From assembly GCA_001780825.1 (NCBI GenBank), contig MFIX01000119.1, positions 1 through 11,825 on the forward strand: a DNA stretch of 11,825 nt. Reading direction: 5' to 3'. The notes under the pieces are model-generated. The model did not search any database. It was given only the letters and a program-made list of their open reading frames with translations, and was not told where the DNA came from. Origin of the DNA: Candidatus Glassbacteria bacterium RIFCSPLOWO2_12_FULL_58_11. Its GTDB lineage: Bacteria; Gemmatimonadota; Glassbacteria; GWA2-58-10. This document shows positions 5,740-11,825 of this stretch, piece after piece. Each line of letters starts with the position of its first letter. Position 1 is the stretch's first letter. Made by a program: the position numbers and the translations under genes.

Positions 5740-7470
5740 TCAGCCGTGGAGCAGAGCGAGGACTCCGGCCAGGATGAACTGAGTGTCGCCCGTCACCTCT
5801 ACCGGTATCTCCCGGCGGATTATCTTTTTGTGGTACAGCAGGATGTAGAGGCAGATATAGGCGCTGAGCGCAAGCATCAGGTACCCCAGGCCGGAAAGCC
5901 ATCCGAATGCAGAGCCGGCTGACATTAATAGTCCGTATGCGATGGTCAGGCTCAGGACCAGCACTTTGGTGCCCCGTGTTCCGATAATGGTCGGCAGGGT
6001 CTCCCTGCCGAGAATCAGGTCACCCTGGATGTCGCGGATATCGAAGAATAGCGAGCGGATAATGACCAGCAGAAATGTGGAGACAAAGGTCAGGTAGAGC
6101 GCCGGACTTGAAAAAGAATAATTTTCCAGCAGGCAGGGAAAGATCACGGTCACGAACGACCAACCCAGGCCCATGAACAAATCCTTCGAGGCCGGTATCA
6201 GATGCAGGACGGATTTCTTCCCCAGAAAGGGCAGCCTGAGCTGTGGTATATCGATACGATAGAGCAGCCCCAGCGCGATCAGCGCTAGCATGATGCTGAA
6301 GGGAACCGGACCCTCGAGACCGGCCAGTATCAATGCGGCGGAAGCGGAAAAGCCGGCCAGCCAGACAAAGAATTTGGCTTCCATATCAAACACCAGGCCG
6401 CGGCGGCTCTTTTTCAGCTCGAGGAGGCCCTCGGCGGTAAAACGGCTGGTCAGGTGGGCGCTCAGGATGTAAAAAAAAGCTATCGAGTAGGAAATCCAAT
6501 CCAGCGAAATCCCGATCAGTCTCGAGTTGGCATGACAGAGAAGGGCCGCGCCGACCGCGATGTACAGGTTCGAGGTGATCACGAAGCGGCCGATCATTTT
6601 CAGCCAGCGAAAAACGGCCGGAGTACCCTGCGGATCGATCATTTTCAGCCGGTCCACCACCTGCATCAAAATCCAGTTGGGTGTTGAAGCGCCGGCGGTC
6701 ACGGCGACGGTGTGGAAAGATTTCAACTGCATTTCATCGATCTCTACGGCGGTTTCCACGTGGAAAGTCGGAGTGCCGCAGCCCTGGCTTATCTCCACCA
6801 GGTGCCGGGTGTTGGCGCTGTTCTTCCCGCCGACCACGACCACGGCATCCACGCTGCGGGAAAGCTCGCGCAGCTCATCCTGCCTGCGGTACGTACTGGG
6901 GCAGATCGTATCCAGGACTTTCACCTCCCGGAAGCGCGCCTTGACCGCCTCGGCCACCTGGTCGTACACCGAGCGATCCAGTGTGGACTGGGCCACCACG
7001 CAAATCTTTTCCGCGTCCTGCAAGCCTGACACCTCTTCGGCCCGGCCTACCACGCGGCCCGACTCCCCGGCGTAGCCGGCCAGGCCGATTACCTCGGCGT
7101 GGTTTTTGTCACCCACGATCACCACCAGATAGCCGGAACGGCGGTGCATGCGGATCAAGCCCTGGATCTTGGCCACGTCCGGGCAGGTGGCGTCGCAGAC
7201 CTGTACACCCAGCTCCATGATCTCCTGCCGGCGCTCCGGCGTGACCCCATGAGTGCGGATGAACACGGTATCTCCGCTCGCGGGCTGATCCTGTTCCGAG
7301 AGCATTTTCACGCCACGGCGGCTCAGGATGTCAATGGTCTGCGGGTTGTGGATCAGCGGACCGTCGGTATAGACCGGCCGCTCGGCCTGCCCGCTCTGCT
7401 CCAGCACCTTGGCCATCGCCCGGCGGACGCCCTTGCAGAATCCCGCGGATTGCGCGAGGATAACTTTCAT
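5740..7470 (-). CDS. ispH: IspH (LytB)-UbiA fusion protein
   Basis: One unbroken 576-codon frame. Residues 1-280 are a full-length IspH, the 4Fe-4S enzyme that reduces HMBPP to IPP and DMAPP in the last MEP step. Cluster cysteines are Cys12 (AGFCKGV), Cys96 (DATCPDV) and Cys190 (DTICPSTYRRQ). Substrate-site residues are His41, His74 (RTHGV), His124 and Glu126 (NHAEV), with NSAN at 217-220 and GASTP at 260-264. Residues 290-576 are strongly hydrophobic, with about eight or nine membrane helices. They carry the UbiA second Asp-rich motif DIRDIQGD (477-484) followed by GRETLPTIIG (488-497). The usual first motif (NDxxD) is not visible after the second helix, where SAHLTSRF stands. The fusion would place IPP/DMAPP production beside a membrane prenyltransferase, but the acceptor is unknown. 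No break, stop or obvious ribosome site separates the halves. The start ATG matches normal IspH N-termini. Confidence 0.88.
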   Translation of the reverse strand: MKVILAQSAGFCKGVRRAMAKVLEQSGQAERPVYTDGPLIHNPQTIDILSRRGVKMLSEQDQPASGDTVFIRTHGVTPERRQEIMELGVQVCDATCPDVAKIQGLIRMHRRSGYLVVIVGDKNHAEVIGLAGYAGESGRVVGRAEEVSGLQDAEKICVVAQSTLDRSVYDQVAEAVKARFREVKVLDTICPSTYRRQDELRELSRSVDAVVVVGGKNSANTRHLVEISQGCGTPTFHVETAVEIDEMQLKSFHTVAVTAGASTPNWILMQVVDRLKMIDPQGTPAVFRWLKMIGRFVITSNLYIAVGAALLCHANSRLIGISLDWISYSIAFFYILSAHLTSRFTAEGLLELKKSRRGLVFDMEAKFFVWLAGFSASAALILAGLEGPVPFSIMLALIALGLLYRIDIPQLRLPFLGKKSVLHLIPASKDLFMGLGWSFVTVIFPCLLENYSFSSPALYLTFVSTFLLVIIRSLFFDIRDIQGDLILGRETLPTIIGTRGTKVLVLSLTIAYGLLMSAGSAFGWLSGLGYLMLALSAYICLYILLYHKKIIRREIPVEVTGDTQFILAGVLALLHG

Positions 7471-7668
7471 TTTTTGCCGCCTGTACTCCGAATAAACACT
7501 TTCTTTAAAAATCAGGGATGATTATTATTCTCTCTAACATAAACGACAAAATAATGTACAGTTCAATCCACATGGCAACCGACAGTGATATTTATTGAAT
7601 TCTTCCTCCCAAGTCAATCCCGCACTCCGGGGGGGCAGATTCTCGAACCTTAGCTTGAGCCTGTAAAT
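7471..7668. other. Divergent spacer between ispH-ubiA and kdsB
   Basis: This 198-base spacer separates two divergent transcription units and is clearly A+T-richer than its neighbours between about 7490 and 7610. It should hold the promoters for both directions. A candidate for the minus strand is listed separately. I found no convincing -35/-10 pair for kdsB, and the sequence before its ATG (TGTAAAT) has no good Shine-Dalgarno site. Confidence 0.5.
7522..7549 (-). promoter_or_regulatory. Possible promoter for the ispH-ubiA gene
   Basis: Read on the minus strand, TTGTCG (plus-strand 7544-7549) and TAATAA (7522-7527) are separated by 16 bases. The -10 hexamer ends 51 bases before the ATG. Both hexamers match the sigma70 consensus only partly. 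Confidence 0.3.
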
Positions 7669-8436
7669 ATGAAAGTTCTGGGTGTCATCCCTGCACGCTA
7701 TGCCTCATCGCGGTTTCCGGGCAAGCCCCTGGCGCTCCTCGCCGGTAAAACCATGATCGAAAGAGTGTACCGTCAGGCGGAAAAATGCGCGACCCTCGAT
7801 ACCGTGCTGGTGGCGACTGATGACGAGCGGATTGCCTCGACGGTCCGAGGATTCGGCGGCCGTGTACAAATGACCCCCGCCGACTGCCCGACCGGCACGG
7901 ACCGCACCGCGCTCGTGGCCCGGGCCGAGCCGGATTACGGGATCGTGCTCAATATCCAGGGCGATGAGCCGCTGCTCGAGCCGGAAGCCATCGACTCGGC
8001 CGTGCGGATGAGCCTGGCTCTCGAATCCGCCGACATCACTACGCTGGTCCGCCCGGCGCGCAGCGCGGCCGAGCTGGACGATCCGAATGCGGTCAAAGTC
8101 GTGCTGGCCGCCGGCGGCCGGATCCTCTATTTCTCGCGCGGCAGAGCCCCATTTTGCAAGGACGGCCGTCTCGTTGAAAATGTCGGCACGGCACGCGAGC
8201 ATCCCTGGCGGATCCATATCGGGCTGTATGTGCATAAACGGGAGTCGCTGCTCAGGCAGGTCAGCCTCTCCCCGGTCTTGATCGAGCGCAGCGAGGGGCT
8301 GGAGCAGTTGCGCGCCCTTCATTCGGGCATGAACATCTACGCGGCCGAGGTCCGGGACACCGCCTCGATCGGGGTGGATACGCCGGAGGATATCGCCGCA
8401 GTGGAAAGATTTATCGAAGAGCGCGGGCTGCGCTGA
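7669..8436 (+). CDS. kdsB: 3-deoxy-manno-octulosonate cytidylyltransferase (CMP-Kdo synthetase)
   Basis: Activates Kdo with CTP to CMP-Kdo, releasing pyrophosphate, so that Kdo can be transferred to lipid A. The 255 residues match the usual family length. Visible motifs: IPARYASSRFPGKPL (7-21, nucleotide-binding loop), VATDD (48-52), PTGTDR (74-79), NIQGDEPLL (95-103, with metal-binding Asp99), PNAVKVV (139-145), YFSRGRAPF (154-162), HIGLYVHKRESL (183-194) and SIGVDTPED (233-241, with a second metal-site Asp at 237). It opens the Kdo gene block. pyrG, which supplies its CTP substrate, follows, then kdsA, kdsC and kdsD. The ATG is the only sensible start, since the family begins exactly with this strand, although no strong ribosome site precedes it. 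Confidence 0.96.
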   Translation: MKVLGVIPARYASSRFPGKPLALLAGKTMIERVYRQAEKCATLDTVLVATDDERIASTVRGFGGRVQMTPADCPTGTDRTALVARAEPDYGIVLNIQGDEPLLEPEAIDSAVRMSLALESADITTLVRPARSAAELDDPNAVKVVLAAGGRILYFSRGRAPFCKDGRLVENVGTAREHPWRIHIGLYVHKRESLLRQVSLSPVLIERSEGLEQLRALHSGMNIYAAEVRDTASIGVDTPEDIAAVERFIEERGLR

Positions 8437-8451
8437 GGCGATCTTTCCCGG

Positions 8452-8519
8452 GCGCGGGGAGCAGGCGCGGGCGGCCGCTGCCGGAGCTTGGAAATGACCG
8501 GTTGAATGTGCTCCCGCGC
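8452..8519. promoter_or_regulatory. Long G+C-rich inverted repeat between kdsB and pyrG
   Basis: GCGCGGGGAGCA (8452-8463) is complementary, with one bulged G, to TGCTCCCGCGC (8509-8519). This forms an 11-bp stem closing a 45-base, G+C-rich loop region that contains GCGGCCGC. It starts 15 bases after the kdsB stop and ends 24 bases before the putative pyrG promoter. No T-run follows, so it is not a typical intrinsic terminator. It could attenuate read-through from kdsB or stabilise the kdsB message. Confidence 0.4.
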
Positions 8520-8542
8520 TCCGGAATATCGCTCCATAATTA

Positions 8543-8571
8543 TTGCCATTCGGGGTGAAGCGAGTTATATT
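8543..8571 (+). promoter_or_regulatory. Sigma70-type promoter for pyrG
   Basis: TTGCCA (8543-8548) and TATATT (8566-8571) are separated by exactly 17 bases. Each hexamer matches the sigma70 consensus at five of six positions. The predicted transcript would start near 8578 and carry a leader of roughly 105 bases before the GTG at 8684. The surrounding stretch is A+T-richer than the genes on either side. This is the best promoter match I see in the window. Confidence 0.6.
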
Positions 8572-8683
8572 TTTCGCGTTATCCAGCACTCCGCAAACCG
8601 GCGATTATAAAGTATTCAACACGGAAGGTTTCTTGGCCAGATTCGCTGAAATCAGAAGAGATTTGTTTACCCATGCCGAAGGA

Positions 8684-10297
8684 GTGAAGTACATATTTGT
8701 CACCGGCGGCGTGGTCTCCTCACTGGGAAAGGGCATCTGCTCCTCGGCGCTGGGTATGCTGCTCAAGGCCCGCGGGCTGGCAGTGACTATAATGAAGTTC
8801 GATCCTTACCTGAACGTCGACCCCGGAACGATGAATCCGCTGCAGCACGGCGAGGTGTTTGTCACCGATGACGGGGCGGAGACAGACCTCGACCTGGGGC
8901 ATTACGAGCGCTTCCTCGACGAATCTCTCTCGCAGGACAACAATGTCACCACCGGCAGGATCTACAATACAATCATATCCAAGGAGCGCCGGGGGGATTT
9001 TCTGGGCGCCACGGTGCAGGTGATCCCGCATGTCACCGATGAAATCAAGGCTTCCCTGGTCCGCCTGACTCTCAAGCGCAAGGTGGATGTAGTAATCAGC
9101 GAGATCGGCGGCACGGTGGGCGATATCGAGTCGCTGCCTTTCCTCGAGGCCAGCCGCCAGTTCGGCCTGGACCTCGGGTTGAAGAACGTGGTTTACATTC
9201 ATGTGACTATCGTACCGTACCTGGACTCGAGCGGCGAGCTGAAAACCAAACCGACACAGCACAGTGTCAAGGCCCTGCGCGAGATCGGTATCCAGCCGGA
9301 CTTTCTGATCTGCCGTACCGCCCATCCCCTCAGCGAGGACCTGAAACAGAAAATCGGCCTCTTCTGCAATGTCTCCACGCCTTCGGTATTCGAGGCCCGG
9401 GATGTGCCCTCGATTTATGAGGTACCGCTGATGCTCAACCGCCAGGGGCTGGATGACCGGGTGGCGGAGCACCTTCAATTGACCGCCGTGAAGCCGGCCC
9501 TGGGCCGCTGGAAAGAGATGGTCCGACGGACCGGAAACCATAAGAAGACGATCGAGATCGCGGTCTGCGGCAAGTATGTCAGCCTGGCGGATGCCTATAA
9601 ATCGATCATGGAGTCGTTTGTCCATGCAGGCATAGCTAACAATGTCAATGTCGGGCTGACCTGGGTGGACACGGAAAAGATCAACCGGTTCAACGCGAAG
9701 CGCCAGCTCAAGCGCTTTGCCGGCATCCTAGTGCCCGGCGGGTTCGGTGCGCGGGGAATCCAGGGTAAGCTCGAAACCGTGCGCTATGCCCGGCTGAACA
9801 AAGTGCCGTTTTTCGGGATCTGTCTCGGCCTGCAGTGCGCGATTGTCGAGTTCGCGCGCAATGTCTGCGGTATTCCGGAGGCGAATTCCAGCGAGTTCGA
9901 CATGGACTCGCCGCACCAGGTGATCAGCCTGATGCCGGACCAGGCCGAGGTCACTGAAAAAGGCGGCACGATGCGGCTCGGAGCCTATCCGTGCGAATTG
10001 GCCGAGGGCAGCCGGGTGCTGCAGATTTACGGCGAAAAGCTGATCAGCGAACGGCACCGTCACCGCTACGAGGTCAACAACAAGTACCGGGAGCAGCTTT
10101 CCTCTCACGGTCTGTCTTTCAGCGGTCTCTCGCCCAATGGACAGCTGGTGGAAATGATCGAGCTGAAAAAACACCCCTGGTTTATCGGCTGCCAGTTCCA
10201 TCCGGAGCTGAAAAGCCGTCCGATGCGGCCGCACCCGCTTTTCAGGGATTTTATCCGGGCCGCCAGGGAATACGATCAGCAGCGAAACTCGAAGTGA
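8684..10297 (+). CDS. pyrG: CTP synthase (glutamine-hydrolysing)
   Basis: Makes CTP from UTP, ATP and glutamine. Numbered from the GTG at 8684 (537 aa, close to the usual 530-550): the synthetase domain opens VKYIFVTGGVVSSLGKG, followed by KFDPYLNVDPGTMNPLQHGE and SEIGGTVGDIES. The C-terminal class I glutamine amidotransferase domain has PGGFGARG, the nucleophile elbow FFGICLGLQ (Cys380) and FHPE (His506, Glu508). The frame is open back to a TTG at 8543, but that TTG is the -35 box of a likely promoter and the extra 47 residues are not a PyrG feature. GTG8684 fits the family N-terminus, yet its AAGGAG abuts the codon. TTG8633, with GGAAGG upstream, is an alternative that would add 17 residues. 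The stop overlaps the kdsA GTG. Its place among kds genes matches KdsB's demand for CTP. Confidence 0.95.
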   Translation: MKYIFVTGGVVSSLGKGICSSALGMLLKARGLAVTIMKFDPYLNVDPGTMNPLQHGEVFVTDDGAETDLDLGHYERFLDESLSQDNNVTTGRIYNTIISKERRGDFLGATVQVIPHVTDEIKASLVRLTLKRKVDVVISEIGGTVGDIESLPFLEASRQFGLDLGLKNVVYIHVTIVPYLDSSGELKTKPTQHSVKALREIGIQPDFLICRTAHPLSEDLKQKIGLFCNVSTPSVFEARDVPSIYEVPLMLNRQGLDDRVAEHLQLTAVKPALGRWKEMVRRTGNHKKTIEIAVCGKYVSLADAYKSIMESFVHAGIANNVNVGLTWVDTEKINRFNAKRQLKRFAGILVPGGFGARGIQGKLETVRYARLNKVPFFGICLGLQCAIVEFARNVCGIPEANSSEFDMDSPHQVISLMPDQAEVTEKGGTMRLGAYPCELAEGSRVLQIYGEKLISERHRHRYEVNNKYREQLSSHGLSFSGLSPNGQLVEMIELKKHPWFIGCQFHPELKSRPMRPHPLFRDFIRAAREYDQQRNSK

Positions 10298-11139
10298 CTC
10301 CTGCCGCCGTGAAAAAAAGCAAACCCCTCGAGCTCGCCGGTGGCCGCCTGGGTGGCGGCGAGCGGCTTTTTCTTATCGCCGGGCCCTGTGTGGTGGAAAC
10401 GCCGGAGGTGATGTTCCGGACCGCGGAAGTGTTGGCCGGGCTGGCGGAGAAGCTGGGAATATTTTACATCTACAAGTCTTCCTATCAGAAAGCCAACCGT
10501 TCCGCTCCGGGTAGTCCCGGGGGACCGGGCCTCGAAGAGGGCCTCGAGCTCCTGGCCCGGATCAAGGAAAAATTCGGACTGCCGGTCTGCACGGATATCC
10601 ATGAGTGCGATCAGGCCACCCCGGCGGCTGCCGTGGCGGATCTGCTGCAGATACCCGCCTTTTTGAGCCGCCAGACCCCGCTCCTGCTGGCCGCGGCGGC
10701 CACCGGCCGGGCGGTCAATATCAAGAAAGGCCAGTTCATGGACCCCGCGCTGGCCTGCCTGGCGGCCGAGAAAATCTACAAGTCCGGCAACCGGAAAGTA
10801 CTGCTTACCGAACGGGGCTCCTTTTTTGGCTATGGCGATCTGGTGGTGGATTTCCGGGCCCTGCAGGTGATGGCCTCCTGCGGCGCTCCGGTGGTCTTTG
10901 ATGCCACTCACAGCGTGCAGACCCCGGGTGGCGGGGGCGACTCTTCCGGCGGGAAGAAAGAATTTATCCCCCTGCTGGCGCGGGCAGCGGTGGCCGCCGG
11001 AGTGGACGGGCTGTTCATGGAGGTGCATCCGGACCCGCCCCGTGCGCTCAGCGACCGTCACTGCATGTTGAACTTCGCCGAGGCCCGCTCCCTTATTCCG
11101 CGGCTGGTCGAGCTTGGGGATTATGTCAGAAACAGGTAA
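10294..11139 (+). CDS. kdsA: 3-deoxy-8-phosphooctulonate synthase (Kdo8P synthase)
   Basis: Condenses phosphoenolpyruvate with D-arabinose 5-phosphate to Kdo 8-phosphate. From the GTG at 10294, which overlaps the pyrG stop as GTGA, it has 281 residues, the normal length. A GTG at 10309 is a second option. Motifs: FLIAGPCVVE (26-35), YKSSYQKANRS (60-70), PGLEEGL (78-84), VNIKKGQFM (141-149), LTERGSFFGYGDLVVDFR (171-188), VFDATHSVQ (201-209) and FMEVHPDP (241-248). Cys32, His206, Glu243 and Asp254 match the metal ligands of the metal-dependent class (Aquifex type), not the Asn-containing metal-free Escherichia coli type. Two usually conserved stretches differ: after ANRS, SPGG stands where SFRG or SYRG is usual, and LSDRHC stands where LSDGPN is usual. 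The surrounding sequence is intact, so I expect an active enzyme but flag these residues. kdsC overlaps its end by 17 bases. Confidence 0.93.
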   Translation: MTPAAVKKSKPLELAGGRLGGGERLFLIAGPCVVETPEVMFRTAEVLAGLAEKLGIFYIYKSSYQKANRSAPGSPGGPGLEEGLELLARIKEKFGLPVCTDIHECDQATPAAAVADLLQIPAFLSRQTPLLLAAAATGRAVNIKKGQFMDPALACLAAEKIYKSGNRKVLLTERGSFFGYGDLVVDFRALQVMASCGAPVVFDATHSVQTPGGGGDSSGGKKEFIPLLARAAVAAGVDGLFMEVHPDPPRALSDRHCMLNFAEARSLIPRLVELGDYVRNR

Positions 11140-11704
11140 ATTCCTGCAACTGCTGGACAACGTCCCGGACGTGGAGCCGGAGATCTCCGAGCTGGCGCGC
11201 CGGGTCGAACTGATTGTCATGGACGTGGACGGCGTGCTGACCGACGGCCATACGTACCAGCTCGACAATGGCGAACAGTTCCTCTGTTTCAGTGTCCAGG
11301 ATGCCCTGGCGCTCACGCTCTGCGGGATAGCCGGCCTCAAACTGGCGGTAATCTCGGGCCGCGACCTGCCTGCCGCCAGTATCCGGATGGGAAGGTTCCC
11401 GATCAACGAGATGCACCTGGGTTGCGTCCATAAGGAACCGGTGCTGATCGGGATAGGCCAGCGCCTAGGGGTCTCGCTGGAGCGGATGGCTTATATCGGC
11501 GATGATTTGATCGACCTGCCATTGATGGAGCGGGTGGGATTTCCGGTGGCCGTGCCGAACGCCGTGCCGGAAGTGCTCCGCGCGGCGGCCTGGTGTACGG
11601 CAAAGGCCGGAGGCGAGGGCGCGGTGCGGGAATTGATAGTCCTGGTACTTAAGGCGAGGGGACTGTATCAGGATGCGGTTGTGAAATATTTGAGGGATCA
11701 TTGA
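11123..11704 (+). CDS. kdsC: Kdo8P phosphatase KdsC (HAD family)
   Basis: Hydrolyses Kdo 8-phosphate to Kdo and phosphate. The 193-residue protein is a small HAD-superfamily phosphatase without a cap domain, which in this family works as a tetramer. HAD motif I is MDVDGVLTDG (33-42, nucleophile Asp34 and acid/base Asp36), motif II is SGR (78-80), the motif III Lys is in CVHKEP (Lys104), and motif IV is YIGDDLIDLPLM (124-135). I chose ATG11123, which has GGGGA just upstream and overlaps kdsA by 17 bases; a TTG at 11114 would add three residues. About 25 residues precede the core, slightly more than in short homologues. The stop overlaps the following kdsD start as TTGA, a sign of translational coupling. 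Confidence 0.93.
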   Translation: MSETGKFLQLLDNVPDVEPEISELARRVELIVMDVDGVLTDGHTYQLDNGEQFLCFSVQDALALTLCGIAGLKLAVISGRDLPAASIRMGRFPINEMHLGCVHKEPVLIGIGQRLGVSLERMAYIGDDLIDLPLMERVGFPVAVPNAVPEVLRAAAWCTAKAGGEGAVRELIVLVLKARGLYQDAVVKYLRDH

Positions 11705-11825
11705 GCAAGAGCGCCGGTAAAATAAAAATGAAGCCTGCCGCGTCGCGTAATGAGAGACAGGAGATACTGGAACAGGCCCGCCGGGTGATCCGCATCGAAG
11801 CCGAGGGGGTGAGCGGCCTGCTCGA
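11701..11825 (+). CDS. kdsD: Arabinose-5-phosphate isomerase KdsD/KpsF, N-terminal fragment
   Basis: Cut by the window end: 41 full codons are visible. The reading ILEQARRVIRIEAEGVSGLL matches the first helix of KdsD/KpsF sugar isomerases, which interconvert ribulose 5-phosphate and arabinose 5-phosphate, the substrate of KdsA. The SIS and CBS domains would lie beyond the window. The TTG at 11701 overlaps the kdsC TGA and has GAGGGA 4-5 bases upstream; an in-frame ATG at 11728 is the alternative. The position right after kdsA and kdsC supports the call, which otherwise rests on a short stretch. Confidence 0.75.
   Translation, partial: MSKSAGKIKMKPAASRNERQEILEQARRVIRIEAEGVSGLL

Noticed and set aside
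8606..8611. TATAAA as a -10 box for pyrG
   Set aside because: No acceptable -35 lies 16-18 bases upstream, and the pair at 8543-8571 is much better.
9991..10293. An upstream start for kdsA giving 101 extra residues
   Set aside because: The extension lies inside the pyrG amidotransferase domain in another frame, has no motif, and normal KdsA length is reached from the GTG at 10294.
10276..11406. Minus-strand open frame opposite kdsA and kdsC
   Set aside because: It covers two overlapping, well-identified genes and has no family signature of its own.

Overview
The window is a G+C-rich bacterial chromosomal segment. A block of 3-deoxy-D-manno-octulosonate (Kdo) genes implies a Gram-negative, lipopolysaccharide-making cell that uses the MEP isoprenoid route (IspH) and the shikimate pathway (AroB). 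GTG and TTG starts are frequent and several genes overlap by a few bases, which suggests tight operons. I cannot assign a phylum. No phage, transposase, CRISPR or RNA gene was found.

Layout, left to right. (1) Positions 1-275: the possible last codons of an upstream gene, an extragenic inverted repeat and a perfect small hairpin. (2) Positions 276-4500, plus strand: aroB; then a two-domain KaiC-like ATPase 26 bases downstream; then a soluble histidine kinase with a winged-helix-like N-terminus and a PAS-like middle. (3) Positions 4501-4795: a C-run/G-run palindromic repeat and a terminator-like hairpin. (4) Positions 4796-7470, minus strand: a cytidylate kinase-like protein, preceded in transcription by an uncommon fusion of IspH (LytB) to a UbiA-type membrane prenyltransferase domain. 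(5) Positions 7471-7668: a divergent spacer. (6) Positions 7669-11825, plus strand: kdsB, pyrG, kdsA, kdsC and the start of kdsD/kpsF.

The right-hand block forms a coherent pathway. KdsD makes arabinose 5-phosphate, KdsA condenses it with phosphoenolpyruvate, KdsC dephosphorylates Kdo8P, PyrG makes CTP and KdsB uses that CTP to activate Kdo as CMP-Kdo. A good sigma70-type promoter (TTGCCA, 17 bases, TATATT) lies between kdsB and pyrG. It occupies the place where the longest pyrG reading frame would start, so that frame's start is probably not real.

The least conventional content is (a) the KaiC-like/histidine-kinase pair, whose KaiC second domain has Gln-Gln-Gln where clock KaiC has the catalytic Glu pair and lacks the clock phosphorylation residues, and (b) the IspH-UbiA fusion, whose membrane half keeps the second Asp-rich motif but appears to lack the first. 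Both are inferences from reading the sequence and need alignment or structure prediction to confirm.
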